Assembly (NCBI RefSeq): GCF_904063055.1
Contig: NZ_CAJFCN010000006.1
Span: 310,001-374,000 of the forward strand
DNA length: 64,000 bases
Origin: Pseudomonas paracarnis
Lineage (GTDB): Bacteria; Pseudomonadota; Gammaproteobacteria; Pseudomonadales; Pseudomonadaceae
Reading direction: 5' to 3'
The number at the start of each line of letters is the position of its first letter. Within the stretch, counting starts at the first letter, position 1. Made by a program: the position numbers and the translations under genes. Below the pieces are notes generated by a model. The model saw nothing but the letters and a program-made list of their open reading frames with translations, did not search any database and was not told the origin of the DNA. This document shows, piece by piece, positions 6,715-16,117 of this stretch.

Positions 6715-7926
6715 ATGAAATCAAGCTTCTGGAAATCCGGGCACACCCCGACCCTGTTTGCCGCGTTCCTGTATTTCGACCTGAGCTTCATGGTCTGGTA
6801 CCTGCTGGGCCCCCTGGCGGTGCAGATTGCCGCTGACTTGCACCTGACCACCCAACAGCGCGGCCTGGTGGTGGCCACCCCGATCCTGGCGGGCGCGGTG
6901 CTGCGCTTTTTGATGGGAATGCTGGCCGACAAGCTGTCGCCCAAGACCGCCGGGCTGATTGGCCAGGTGATTGTGATCGTGGCGCTGTTCTGCGCCTGGA
7001 AACTGGGGATCCACAGCTACGAACAAGCGCTGCTGCTGGGCATGTTCCTGGGCATGGCCGGTGCGTCCTTCGCCGTCGCCCTGCCCTTGGCATCACAGTG
7101 GTATCCGGCGGAGCACCAGGGCAAGGCCATGGGCATCGCCGGCGCCGGTAACTCCGGCACTGTGTTTGCGGCGTTGCTGGCGCCCGTGCTGGCGGCCGCC
7201 TTTGGTTGGAGCAATGTATTCGGCTTTGCGCTGATCCCACTGGTGCTGACCCTGATCGTATTCGCCTGGCTTGCGCGCAATGCGCCTGAACGGCCGAAAG
7301 CCAAAGCCATGGCCGACTACTTCAAGGCCTTGGGCGACCGCGACAGTTGGTGGTTCATGTTCTTCTACAGCGTGACCTTCGGCGGGTTTATCGGCCTGGC
7401 CAGCGCCCTGCCCGGCTACTTCAACGACCAGTACGGCCTGAGCCCGGTGACCGCCGGCTATTACACCGCCGCCTGTGTGTTCGGCGGCAGCCTGATGCGC
7501 CCATTGGGTGGCGCCCTGGCAGACCGGTTCGGCGGGATCAAGACTCTGCTCGGCATGTACAGCGTGGCGGTGATCTGCATTGCGGCAGTGGGGTTCAACC
7601 TGCCCAGTTCCTACGCGGCGCTGGCACTTTTCGTCTGCACCATGCTCGGCCTGGGCGCTGGCAATGGGGCGGTATTCCAACTGGTGCCACAGCGTTTTCG
7701 CAGTGAGATCGGCGTCATGACCGGCCTGATCGGCATGGCCGGCGGCATCGGCGGCTTCGCCCTCGCGGCAGGCATGGGCGCCATCAAGCAGAGTACTGGC
7801 AGCTATCAACTGGCCCTGTGGTTGTTCGCCAGCCTCGGTGTGTTGGCCTGGTTCGGCCTGCATGGGGTGAAACGGCGCTGGAGAACCACCTGGGGTTCGG
7901 CCGCCGTGACCGCCGCACGCGTCTGA
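6715..7926 (+). CDS. nasA: NasA, nitrate/nitrite transporter of the NarK (NNP) family
   Basis: A 403-residue inner-membrane MFS transporter of the usual size and about 12 transmembrane helices. Both nitrate-signature segments are visible: GAGNSGTVFAALLAP in the first half and GLGAGNGAVFQLVP in the second. It imports nitrate for assimilation. The frame continues upstream to 6616, but that is the leader terminator; the ATG at 6715 is preceded by GAGGTG. Its last codon overlaps the start of the phosphatase-kinase gene (ATGA), so the two are co-translated. Confidence 0.95.
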   Translation: MKSSFWKSGHTPTLFAAFLYFDLSFMVWYLLGPLAVQIAADLHLTTQQRGLVVATPILAGAVLRFLMGMLADKLSPKTAGLIGQVIVIVALFCAWKLGIHSYEQALLLGMFLGMAGASFAVALPLASQWYPAEHQGKAMGIAGAGNSGTVFAALLAPVLAAAFGWSNVFGFALIPLVLTLIVFAWLARNAPERPKAKAMADYFKALGDRDSWWFMFFYSVTFGGFIGLASALPGYFNDQYGLSPVTAGYYTAACVFGGSLMRPLGGALADRFGGIKTLLGMYSVAVICIAAVGFNLPSSYAALALFVCTMLGLGAGNGAVFQLVPQRFRSEIGVMTGLIGMAGGIGGFALAAGMGAIKQSTGSYQLALWLFASLGVLAWFGLHGVKRRWRTTWGSAAVTAARV

Positions 7927-9593
7927 TGAGCTTACAACTGAGCATCGCCCAGGCCAGTGCCATCGGCCCGCGTAGCGAGAACCAGGATGCGCTGCGGGTG
8001 GTCACGCCCATGGCGGAACTGGCCGCGAGCAAAGGCTACCTGTGCGCGCTGGCCGACGGCGTCAGCCAGTGCGCCGACGGCGGCCTGGCCGCACGCTCGA
8101 CCTTGCAGGCGCTGGCCGTGGACTACTACGCCACGCCGCAGACTTGGGGCGTGGCCCAGTCGCTCGAACGTCTGTTGGTCGCGCAGAATCGCTGGTTGCA
8201 AGCCAACGGCGGCGGCCAACCGTTGCTCACCACCCTCAGCGCCCTGGTGTTTCGCGGCCAACGCTTCACCCTGGCCCATGTCGGTGATTGCCGGGCGTAT
8301 CGTTGGCTTGACGGCGAGTTGCAACGCATCAGCGAAGACCATGTGTGGGAACAACCGGGGATGCAGCATGTGCTCAAGCGCGCCCTCGGCCTGGATCAGC
8401 ACCTGGTGCTGGACTTCCTCGATGGTCCATTGCGCGAGGGCGAGTGTTTCCTGCTGCTCAGCGACGGGGTGTGGGCCACGCTGGGCGATCACAGCATCGG
8501 CGCGATCCTGCGCGAGCAAAGCGACCTCGACCTGGCCGTCAACACTCTGGTCAGCGCCGCCCACCTGGCGGGTAGCCAAGACAATGCCAGCGCCTTGCTG
8601 GTGCGCATCGATCAACTCGGCGCGGCCACCCTCGGCGACGCCCTGGTGCAGTTGCAGCAATGGCCACTGCCGCCACCGCTGAAAGTCGGACAAATCTTTG
8701 AAGGCTGGCAGGTGCAAAGCGTGCTGGCGCAGAGTCGGCAGTCGTTGCTGTACCGCGTGCACGACGCCCAGGGGCACCCCTGGCTGCTCAAGACCTTGCC
8801 GTTGCGTTGCGACGATACCGATGCGGCCCAGGCCTTGTTATCGGAGGAATGGTTTCTGCGCCGGGTCGCCGGCCGTGCCTTTCCCGAAGTGCATGCCGCC
8901 AGTGGCCGTCAGCATTTGTACTACGTGATGCGCGAATACGCCGGGCAAACCCTGGCCCAACTGTTCCTACAACAGGGCCCTCTTCCGTTGGCACAATGGC
9001 AGTCGATTGCAGAACGCTTGCTGCGCGCCGTGGGCCTGCTGCATCGCCGGCAGATCCTGCACCGCGACATCAAGCCGGAAAACCTGCTGCTGGGAGAAGA
9101 TGGCGAACTGCGAGTGCTGGACTTCGGCCTGGCCTATTGCCCCGGGCTCTCCGAGGACCGTGCGCACCTGCTGCCTGGTACCCCAAGTTTTATCGCACCC
9201 GAGGCGTTCGCTGGCGAGCAGCCTACGGTACAACAGGATTTGTATAGCGTCGGCGTGACCTTGTATTACCTGCTGACCGGGCATTACCCCTACGGTGAAA
9301 TCGAGGCCTTCCAACGGCCCAGGTTTTCCCAGCCCGTCAGCGCCAGCCGTTATCGCCCCGACTTGCCGGAGTGGTTGCCATACAGTCTGGAACGAGCGCT
9401 GTTCGCTGTCCCGGGCCAACGCTATGAAACCGCCGAAGAATGGCTGTTGGTGCTGGAGCAGGCCGACCGCCGCGAATTGAGCCTACGCCCACGGCCTTTG
9501 CTCGAACGCGACCCCTTGAAAGTCTGGCAGACCCTGGCGATGGCCTCGCTTTTGCTCAATCTGGTGCTGTTGTACTGGTTGATGCACCACTAA
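7926..9593 (+). CDS. PP2C-type phosphatase fused to a Ser/Thr protein kinase, C-terminal membrane anchor
   Basis: A 555-residue bifunctional protein. Residues about 1-235 are a PP2C phosphatase (ADGVSQCADGG, HVGDCRAYRWLDG, LLLSDGVWATL, SQDNASALLV, supplying the metal-binding aspartates). Residues about 255-520 are a Hanks-type kinase with HRDIKPENLLL, DFGLAYC and GTPSFIAPEAF. The glycine-rich ATP loop is degenerate: VLAQSRQSLLYRV has no GxGxxG. One transmembrane helix (ASLLLNLVLLYWLM) ends the protein, so both enzyme domains face the cytoplasm. It is translationally coupled to nasA and the same order occurs in P. aeruginosa. Its substrates and its role in nitrate assimilation are not evident. 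Confidence 0.9.
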   Translation: MSLQLSIAQASAIGPRSENQDALRVVTPMAELAASKGYLCALADGVSQCADGGLAARSTLQALAVDYYATPQTWGVAQSLERLLVAQNRWLQANGGGQPLLTTLSALVFRGQRFTLAHVGDCRAYRWLDGELQRISEDHVWEQPGMQHVLKRALGLDQHLVLDFLDGPLREGECFLLLSDGVWATLGDHSIGAILREQSDLDLAVNTLVSAAHLAGSQDNASALLVRIDQLGAATLGDALVQLQQWPLPPPLKVGQIFEGWQVQSVLAQSRQSLLYRVHDAQGHPWLLKTLPLRCDDTDAAQALLSEEWFLRRVAGRAFPEVHAASGRQHLYYVMREYAGQTLAQLFLQQGPLPLAQWQSIAERLLRAVGLLHRRQILHRDIKPENLLLGEDGELRVLDFGLAYCPGLSEDRAHLLPGTPSFIAPEAFAGEQPTVQQDLYSVGVTLYYLLTGHYPYGEIEAFQRPRFSQPVSASRYRPDLPEWLPYSLERALFAVPGQRYETAEEWLLVLEQADRRELSLRPRPLLERDPLKVWQTLAMASLLLNLVLLYWLMHH

Positions 9594-9652
9594 CGGGCAG
9601 AATCCACCGACTCTCTGTGTTAACGCCCAGTAAAACTGGGGCTATAGGGACT

Positions 9653-9668
9653 TGGCACAGCTGCTGCA
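9653..9668 (+). promoter_or_regulatory. Sigma-54 promoter of the nirBD-nasC-cobA operon
   Basis: TGGCACAGCTGCTGCA carries the full -24 element TGGCAC and a CTGCA -12 element, with GG (9654-9655) and GC (9666-9667) 10 bp apart. It is the third such promoter in this nitrate island. Confidence 0.85.
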
Positions 9669-9701
9669 TTAGCTTTTGCCAACACCCCACATATAGCCGC
9701 T

Positions 9702-9789
9702 CCTTCAACGACGAAGGGCCGAGCTTCCCGAGAGAACGGGACCAGGACAAAGGCGTCCTCGCTAGCTGACTAGCGGGGATGCCTTTTTT
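9702..9789 (+). promoter_or_regulatory. NasT (ANTAR) responsive leader with terminator upstream of nirB
   Basis: Three hexaloop hairpins are visible: 9702-9717 (CCTTC / GAAGG, loop AACGAC), 9726-9741 (TCCCG / CGGGA, loop AGAGAA) and 9745-9758 (GGAC / GTCC, loop AAAGGC). All loops have A1 and G4. The third overlaps the 5' arm of a 14-bp terminator stem (9752-9765 with 9770-9783, two G-U pairs) followed by six T at 9784-9789. It is the clearest of the three leaders. Confidence 0.88.
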
Positions 9790-9827
9790 GTTTGCGCACG
9801 ATTTGTCGAGCCATTGCGGAGAACGAC

Positions 9828-12281
9828 ATGAAAAAACTCAAACTGGTGATGATCGGCAACGGTATGGCCGGGGTTCGCACCCTGGAAGAACTGCTCAAGC
9901 TGAGCAACGAGCTATACGACATCACCGTGTTCGGCGCCGAGCCTCACACCAACTACAACCGCATCCTGCTGTCGCCGGTACTGGCCGGTGAGCAAACCTT
10001 CGAAGAGATCGTGCTCAACGACCTGGATTGGTACCTGAACAATAACGTCAAACTGCTGCTCAACCGCAAAGTGGTGCAGATCGACCGGGTCAAGCGCAAA
10101 GTCATCGCCGAAGACGGCACCGAGGCCGAATATGACCGCCTGCTGATCGCCACCGGGTCCACGCCGTTTATCCTGCCGATTCCCGGCAACACGTTGCAGG
10201 GTGTGATTGGCTACCGTGACATTGCCGATACACAGGCGATGATCGACACCGCCAAGACCCACAAGCATGCGGTGGTGATCGGCGGCGGCCTGCTCGGCCT
10301 GGAAGCGGCCAACGGCTTGATGCTGCGCGGCATGCACGTGACGGTGGTGCACATCGGTGAATGGCTGCTGGAGCGGCAACTGGACAAGACCAGCGGCCAG
10401 CTACTGCAAACCGAACTGGAAAGTCGCGGCCTGGTGTTTCGCCTGTGCGAGCAGACCCAGGCCCTGCACGATGCCGGCAATGGCCGCGTCGGCTCGGTGC
10501 AGTTCAAAAATGGCGACATCATCCCGGCCGACCTGGTGGTGATGGCTGCCGGCATCCGCCCCAATACCGAACTCGCGGAAAAGTCCGGCATCCCTTGCAA
10601 CCGTGGGATCCTGGTCAACGACACGATGCAAACCTACGACCCGCGTATCTATGCGATCGGTGAATGCGCCAGCCATCGCGGCATCGCCTATGGCCTGGTG
10701 GCACCCTTGTTCGAACAGGCCAAGGTCTGCGCCAACCACCTGGCCCAATTGGGCTTTGCCACTTACAAGGGCTCGGTGACCTCCACCAAGCTGAAAGTCA
10801 CCGGCATCGACCTGTTCTCCGCCGGCGACTTCATGGGCGGCGAAGGCACCGAAACCATCACGCTCTCCGACCCGATTGGCGGCGTGTACAAGAAGCTGGT
10901 GATCAAGGACGACATCCTGGTCGGCGCCTGCCTGTACGGCGATACCGCCGATGGCGGCTGGTATTTCCGCCAGATCCGTGAGAACCACGCCATCGGTGAA
11001 ATCCGCGATCATCTGATGTTCGGTGAAAATGCACTCGGCGATGTCGGCCACCAAGGCCAGGACAAAGCCATGAACATGGCCGACAGCGCCGAAGTCTGCG
11101 GCTGCAACGGCGTGTGTAAGGGCACCATCGTCAAGGCGATCCAGGAACAAGGGCTGTTCAGTGTCGATGAGGTGAAAAAACACACCAAGGCCGCCAGTTC
11201 CTGCGGCTCCTGTGCCGGGCTGGTCGAGCAGATCCTGATCAACACCGTGGGCGGCGCCGCCGACGTCAAACCCAAAAGTGAAAAAGCCATCTGTGGCTGC
11301 AGCGACCTCAACCACGGGCAGATCCGCCAGGCCATCCGCGAGCAGCACCTGCTGACCATCGACAGCACCATGCGTTACCTGAACTGGCGCACCCCCAATG
11401 GCTGCGCCACCTGCCGCCCGGCGCTCAACTATTACCTGATCTCCACCTGGCCCGGCGAAGCCAAGGACGACCCGCAATCGCGGCTGATCAACGAACGGGC
11501 CCACGCCAATATTCAAAAAGACGGCACCTATTCTGTGGTGCCACGGATGTGGGGCGGCGTGACCAACCCTTCGGAGCTGCGCCGCATCGCCGATGTGGCC
11601 GACAAGTACAACGTGCCGATGGTCAAGGTCACCGGCGGCCAGCGTATCGACTTGCTCGGTATCAAGAAGCAGGACTTGCCTGGGGTATGGAAGGACCTGG
11701 ATATGCCGTCCGGGCATGCCTATGGCAAATCCATCCGTACCGTCAAAACCTGTGTGGGCAGCGAGTTCTGCCGGTTTGGTACGCAGAACTCCACACAACT
11801 GGGCATCGAGCTGGAGCATGACCTGTTCAACATGTGGTCGCCCCACAAGGTCAAGTTGGCGGTGTCCGGTTGCCCACGCAATTGCTCGGAAGCGGGCATC
11901 AAGGACGTAGGCATTATCGGTGTCGACTCGGGCTGGGAGATGTACATCGGCGGCAACGGCGGGATCAAGACCGAAGTCGCGGAGTTCTTCGTCAAGGTGA
12001 AAACCGCCGAGGAAGTGCGTGAATACAACGGCGCGTTCCTGCAGTTGTACCGCGAAGAAGCCTTCTACCTGGAGCGCACCGTGCACTACCTGCAGCGAGT
12101 GGGCATGGAGCATATCAAGAAGGCCGTATTGGAAGACCCGGCGCGCCGCCAAGCCCTCAATGAGCGTTTGCAGTTCTCGTTGTCATTCGAGCAGGACCCG
12201 TGGAAGGAACGCCTGGAGCAGCCGCTGCTGAAAAAGGAATTCGACGTGATCCCCGTCAAACAACTGGAGGTCTCGCTATGA
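9828..12281 (+). CDS. nirB: Assimilatory nitrite reductase [NAD(P)H], large subunit
   Basis: This 817-residue flavo-siroheme enzyme reduces nitrite to ammonia in the cytoplasm. The N-terminal FAD/NAD reductase part starts LVMIGNGMAGVRTLEEL and has IGGGLLGLEAANGL for NADH. Two BFD-like iron-sulfur modules follow (CGCNGVCKGTIV with SSCGSCAGLV, and CGCSDLNHGQIR with NGCATCRPAL). The C-terminal siroheme/4Fe-4S half carries TCVGSEFCRFGTQNS and SGCPRNCSEAGIKDVG. The ATG at 9828 gives MKKLKLVMIGNG. Length is normal. Its stop overlaps the nirD start. Confidence 0.97.
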   Translation: MKKLKLVMIGNGMAGVRTLEELLKLSNELYDITVFGAEPHTNYNRILLSPVLAGEQTFEEIVLNDLDWYLNNNVKLLLNRKVVQIDRVKRKVIAEDGTEAEYDRLLIATGSTPFILPIPGNTLQGVIGYRDIADTQAMIDTAKTHKHAVVIGGGLLGLEAANGLMLRGMHVTVVHIGEWLLERQLDKTSGQLLQTELESRGLVFRLCEQTQALHDAGNGRVGSVQFKNGDIIPADLVVMAAGIRPNTELAEKSGIPCNRGILVNDTMQTYDPRIYAIGECASHRGIAYGLVAPLFEQAKVCANHLAQLGFATYKGSVTSTKLKVTGIDLFSAGDFMGGEGTETITLSDPIGGVYKKLVIKDDILVGACLYGDTADGGWYFRQIRENHAIGEIRDHLMFGENALGDVGHQGQDKAMNMADSAEVCGCNGVCKGTIVKAIQEQGLFSVDEVKKHTKAASSCGSCAGLVEQILINTVGGAADVKPKSEKAICGCSDLNHGQIRQAIREQHLLTIDSTMRYLNWRTPNGCATCRPALNYYLISTWPGEAKDDPQSRLINERAHANIQKDGTYSVVPRMWGGVTNPSELRRIADVADKYNVPMVKVTGGQRIDLLGIKKQDLPGVWKDLDMPSGHAYGKSIRTVKTCVGSEFCRFGTQNSTQLGIELEHDLFNMWSPHKVKLAVSGCPRNCSEAGIKDVGIIGVDSGWEMYIGGNGGIKTEVAEFFVKVKTAEEVREYNGAFLQLYREEAFYLERTVHYLQRVGMEHIKKAVLEDPARRQALNERLQFSLSFEQDPWKERLEQPLLKKEFDVIPVKQLEVSL

Positions 12282-12595
12282 ACTGGCTGGATATCTGCGC
12301 CCTCGATGAAATCAACGCCCTGGGCTCGCGCATCATCAGCGGGCCCAAAGGTGACATCGCGATTTTTCGCACCAGTGACGATGAAGTCTTTGCCCTCGAC
12401 GACCGCTGCCCGCACAAGGGCGGGCCGCTGTCCCAAGGCTTGATCTACGGCAAGCGCGTGGCCTGCCCGCTGCACAACTGGCAGATTGACCTGGCGACTG
12501 GCCAAGCCCAGGCCCCGGATATCGGCTGCGCCCACCATCATCAGGCCCGGGTCGAAAACGGCCGGGTGATGCTGGCCCTGCGGGACGCGGGTTGA
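12278..12595 (+). CDS. nirD: Nitrite reductase small subunit (Rieske-type)
   Basis: A 105-residue Rieske-fold protein, the small partner of NirB. The cluster-binding motifs CPHKGGPLSQG and CPLHNWQIDL are both complete. It begins MNWLDICALDEINALGSRI at an ATG overlapping the nirB stop and ends one base into the nasC start, so nirB, nirD and nasC are tightly coupled. Confidence 0.96.
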   Translation: MNWLDICALDEINALGSRIISGPKGDIAIFRTSDDEVFALDDRCPHKGGPLSQGLIYGKRVACPLHNWQIDLATGQAQAPDIGCAHHHQARVENGRVMLALRDAG

Positions 12596-15303
12596 TGAAC
12601 CGCCAGACCACCGCGTCCACCTGCTGTTATTGCGGGGTGGGCTGCGGCGTGCTGATCGAGCATGACGGCGAACAGATCCTGGGGGTGCAAGGCGACCCCA
12701 GCCATCCGGCCAACTTCGGCAAGTTGTGCAGCAAAGGTGCCAGCCTGCATTTGACCGGCGACGTGAGCGCCCGCGCCCTGTACCCGCAATTACGCTTGGG
12801 CAAAGCACTGGCACGCACTCGCACCGACTGGGACACCGCCCTGGAACACGCGGCCAACGTGTTTGCCGAGACGATTGCCGAACACGGGCCCGACAGCGTG
12901 GCGTTCTATATCTCCGGGCAACTGTTGACCGAGGACTACTACAGCTTCAACAAGTTGGCGCGGGCGTTGGTGGGCACTAATAATATCGACAGTAACTCCC
13001 GGCTGTGCATGTCTTCGGCAGTGGTCGGCTACAAGCGCAGCCTGGGCGCCGATGCGCCGCCGTGCAGCTATGAAGACCTGGAAAACAGCGACTGCGTGAT
13101 GATCGTCGGCAGCAATATGGCCTACGCCCATCCGGTATTGTTCCGGCGCCTGGAGCAAGCCAAGGCGCAACGCCCGCAGATGAAAGTGCTGGTGATTGAC
13201 CCTCGGCGTACCGACACCTGCGACTTGGCCGACCTGCACCTAGCGATCTTGCCGGGCACGGATGTGGCGTTGTTCCACGGGATTTTGCATCTGTTGCTGT
13301 GGGAAGACTGGGTCGACCGCGCGTTTATCCAGGCCCACACCGACGGCTTGGCCGAACTCAAGCGCCTGGTGCATGACTACACGCCGCAGATGGTCACGCA
13401 GCTGTGCGGCATCAGCGTCGAACAGTTGCGCCTGTGCGCGCAGTGGGTGGGCACCTCCAGCAGCTTTCTGTCGCTGTGGTGCATGGGGCTTAACCAATCC
13501 ACCGCTGGCAGCGCCAAAAACAGTGCACTGATCAACCTGCATTTAGCCACGGGGACCATTGGCCGGCCGGGCTGCGGGCCGTTTTCCCTGACCGGCCAAC
13601 CGAACGCCATGGGTGGGCGCGAAACCGGCAGCCTGTCCAATTTGCTGCCGGGCCACCGCGAAGCGGCCAACCCTGAACACCGCGCTGAAGTGGCGGCCTA
13701 TTGGGGCGTGGAACAACTGCCCGCGACCACCGGCCTTACCGCCATCGAACTGTTTGAACAGGTGCAGGCGGGGAAGATCAAGGCGTTGTGGATCGCCTGT
13801 ACCAACCCGGCCCAATCGCTGCCCGACCAGAACGCGGTGCGCGCCGCTTTGGCAGCGTGCCCGTTCGTGGTGTTGCAGGAAGCCTTTCGTACCACCGAAA
13901 CCGCCGCCTATGCCGACCTGCTACTGCCCGCCGCCAGTTGGGGTGAAAAAGACGGCACGGTGACCAACTCCGAGCGACGTATTTCCCACGTGCGCCGCGC
14001 CATCAACCCACCGGGTGAAGCACGCGCGGATTGGGCGATCACCGTGGATTTCGCACAACGCCTGGAGCGCCGTCTACGGCCGGGGTTGCCGAGCCTGTTC
14101 GCCTTTGAGCACGCGGCGCAGCTGTTTGATGAATTCAAGCCACTGACTCAAGGCCGTGACCTGGATATGTCCGGCATCAGCCACGCCCTGCTCGACCAGC
14201 TCGGCCCGCAGCAATGGCCGTTTCCCGAGGGTGCGCAAGCGGGTACGTCGCGCTTGTACACCGACGGCATTTTCCCCACTGACACTGGGCGGGCGCAGTT
14301 TGTCGCCGAGCCTTATCGCGCCGCCAAGGAACAGCGCGATGCGCGATTTCCCCTGACCCTGATCACCGGTCGCCTGCGTGATCAATGGCATGGGATGAGC
14401 CGCACCGGCACGGCAGCGCAGTTGTTCGGGCATGTCAGTGAAGCATTGTTGAGCCTGCATCCGGATGAGCTACGCCGCCACCGCTTCAAAGAGGGTGACC
14501 TGGTCAGCCTGAAAAGCCGTCGCGGCAGCGTGATCGTCGCCGTCGGCAGCGATGACAGTGTGCGTCCCGGCCAAGCGTTCCTGCCCATGCACTGGGGCGA
14601 CCGCTTTCTCAAGGGCGGCGTCAATACCCTCACTCAACCGGCGTTCGACCCTTTGTCCAAGCAGCCGGAGCTCAAGCACAGCGGCGTGCGCCTGGAAGCC
14701 GTGCAACTGCCGTGGCAGCTGTTTGCGCTGATCGAAGGCGATGTACAGCAACACTTCGAAGCCTTGCGCCCACTGTGTGAAACCTTTGCCTACGTCAGCC
14801 TGAGCCTGGCTGGCCGTGAAAGCCCCGCGCTGCTGGTGCGCGCCGCGCATACCGAGGCGCCCGACCTGCAACTCTTGACCCGTATCGACCACCTGCTGGG
14901 CCTCAACGACGGCCCGGTAATGGCCTATGACGACCCGCGCCGCTCAATCGGCAAGCGCGTGAAGATCGAGAAAGGCCGCATCACCGCCCTGCGCCTGGCC
15001 GGCGAAACCCTGGCCCGTCACTGGCTGCAAAGCCTGTGGCTGGAAGGCCGGGCCGACGAGCAACTGCGGCGCTGGTTGCTGGCGCCCTTGAGCGCGCCAC
15101 CGGGCGGTACCACGGCCAGCAACAAGATTGTGTGCAACTGCAAGAACGTCAGCGAAAACGCCGTGTGTGCCGGTATCGGCAGCGGCCTGGACCTGGATGG
15201 CCTCAAACAGGCCTTGGGCTGCGGCACCCAATGCGGCTCCTGCGTGCCGGAAATCAAACGTCTTTTGGCCAGCAACCCGCAGCCAATCGCCATCAGTGTG
15301 TAA
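12595..15303 (+). CDS. nasC: Assimilatory nitrate reductase catalytic subunit
   Basis: A 902-residue molybdopterin oxidoreductase that reduces nitrate to nitrite in the cytoplasm. The N-terminal 4Fe-4S site starts CCYCGVGCGVLIEHDG, with SKGASLHLTGD following. The bis-MGD domains hold SSAVVGYKRSLGAD and the TGRLRDQWHGMSRTG C-terminal cofactor segment. The C-terminus carries a BFD-like 2Fe-2S module (CNCKNVSENAVCAGI and CGTQCGSCVPEIK), as in NasC/NasA types with an extra electron-entry domain. The ATG at 12595 overlaps the nirD stop. No ferredoxin or flavoprotein subunit gene accompanies it in this operon. Confidence 0.95.
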   Translation: MNRQTTASTCCYCGVGCGVLIEHDGEQILGVQGDPSHPANFGKLCSKGASLHLTGDVSARALYPQLRLGKALARTRTDWDTALEHAANVFAETIAEHGPDSVAFYISGQLLTEDYYSFNKLARALVGTNNIDSNSRLCMSSAVVGYKRSLGADAPPCSYEDLENSDCVMIVGSNMAYAHPVLFRRLEQAKAQRPQMKVLVIDPRRTDTCDLADLHLAILPGTDVALFHGILHLLLWEDWVDRAFIQAHTDGLAELKRLVHDYTPQMVTQLCGISVEQLRLCAQWVGTSSSFLSLWCMGLNQSTAGSAKNSALINLHLATGTIGRPGCGPFSLTGQPNAMGGRETGSLSNLLPGHREAANPEHRAEVAAYWGVEQLPATTGLTAIELFEQVQAGKIKALWIACTNPAQSLPDQNAVRAALAACPFVVLQEAFRTTETAAYADLLLPAASWGEKDGTVTNSERRISHVRRAINPPGEARADWAITVDFAQRLERRLRPGLPSLFAFEHAAQLFDEFKPLTQGRDLDMSGISHALLDQLGPQQWPFPEGAQAGTSRLYTDGIFPTDTGRAQFVAEPYRAAKEQRDARFPLTLITGRLRDQWHGMSRTGTAAQLFGHVSEALLSLHPDELRRHRFKEGDLVSLKSRRGSVIVAVGSDDSVRPGQAFLPMHWGDRFLKGGVNTLTQPAFDPLSKQPELKHSGVRLEAVQLPWQLFALIEGDVQQHFEALRPLCETFAYVSLSLAGRESPALLVRAAHTEAPDLQLLTRIDHLLGLNDGPVMAYDDPRRSIGKRVKIEKGRITALRLAGETLARHWLQSLWLEGRADEQLRRWLLAPLSAPPGGTTASNKIVCNCKNVSENAVCAGIGSGLDLDGLKQALGCGTQCGSCVPEIKRLLASNPQPIAISV

Positions 15304-15313
15304 GGGGAACAAC

Positions 15314-16057
15314 ATGAGCGCAAAAGTGTGGCTGGTAGGCGCAGGTCCGGGTGACCCGGAGTTGCTGACCCTGAAAGCGGTCCGGGCCCTGCAGGCAGCG
15401 GACGTCGTGCTGATTGATGATCTGGTCAACCCGGCAGTACTGGAACACTGCACCAGCGCTCGGGTGATTACCGTCGGCAAGCGCGGGGGATGTCGTTCTA
15501 CCCCGCAGGATTTCATTCACCGCCTGATGTTGCGTTATGCACGCCAGGGCAAGTGCGTAGTACGCCTTAAAGGCGGTGACCCGTGTATTTTTGGCCGCGG
15601 TGGCGAGGAGGCAACCTGGCTGCGCGAGCGTGGTGTCGAGGTGGAATTGGTCAATGGCATCACCTCAGGGCTGGCCGGAGCAACCCAGTGCGATATCCCG
15701 TTGACCTTGCGCGGGGTGAGCCGTGGAGTGACCTTGGTCACCGCGCATACCCAGGATGACAGTAGCTTGAACTGGCGTGCGCTGGCGGAGGGTGGAACCA
15801 CGCTGGTGGTGTATATGGGTGTGGCGAAGCTGGAAGAAATCCGCGAACAGCTGCTCAACGGCGGCATGGCTGCGGATATGCCGGTGGCAATGATCGAAAA
15901 CGCTTCATTGCCCCAGCAACGCGAATGCCGCAGCTCCCTGGCGGCCATGCATGAAGCGGCAAAAACCTTTGCGCTGAAGAGCCCGGCCATCCTGGTGATT
16001 GGCCAGGTTGCCGGCGCCGCACAGATGGCTAGCATCGCCGCTGCGGCAAGCGCCTGA
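15314..16057 (+). CDS. cobA: Uroporphyrinogen-III C-methyltransferase (SUMT)
   Basis: A 247-residue SAM-dependent methyltransferase that makes precorrin-2, the first step to siroheme, the cofactor of NirB. The family motifs VWLVGAGPGDPELLTLKA, RLKGGDPCIFGRGGEEA and the VVYMGVAKL segment are present. It ends the nirBD-nasC operon (10 bp after nasC), which matches cofactor supply to demand. The bifunctional CysG fusion is not used here; this is the stand-alone SUMT. A terminator follows. Confidence 0.94.
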   Translation: MSAKVWLVGAGPGDPELLTLKAVRALQAADVVLIDDLVNPAVLEHCTSARVITVGKRGGCRSTPQDFIHRLMLRYARQGKCVVRLKGGDPCIFGRGGEEATWLRERGVEVELVNGITSGLAGATQCDIPLTLRGVSRGVTLVTAHTQDDSSLNWRALAEGGTTLVVYMGVAKLEEIREQLLNGGMAADMPVAMIENASLPQQRECRSSLAAMHEAAKTFALKSPAILVIGQVAGAAQMASIAAAASA

Positions 16058-16076
16058 GGCAAATCGCAGGCGAAAA

Positions 16077-16101
16077 AAAGCCCGGCCTGAGCCGGGCTTT
16101 T
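16077..16101. terminator. Bidirectional terminator between cobA and oprF
   Basis: Stem AGCCCGGC / GCCGGGCT around CTGA, flanked by an A-run on the left and TTTTC on the right, so it can terminate both the cobA transcript and the convergent oprF transcript. Confidence 0.9.
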
Positions 16102-16117
16102 CTTTACTACTCAGTAA

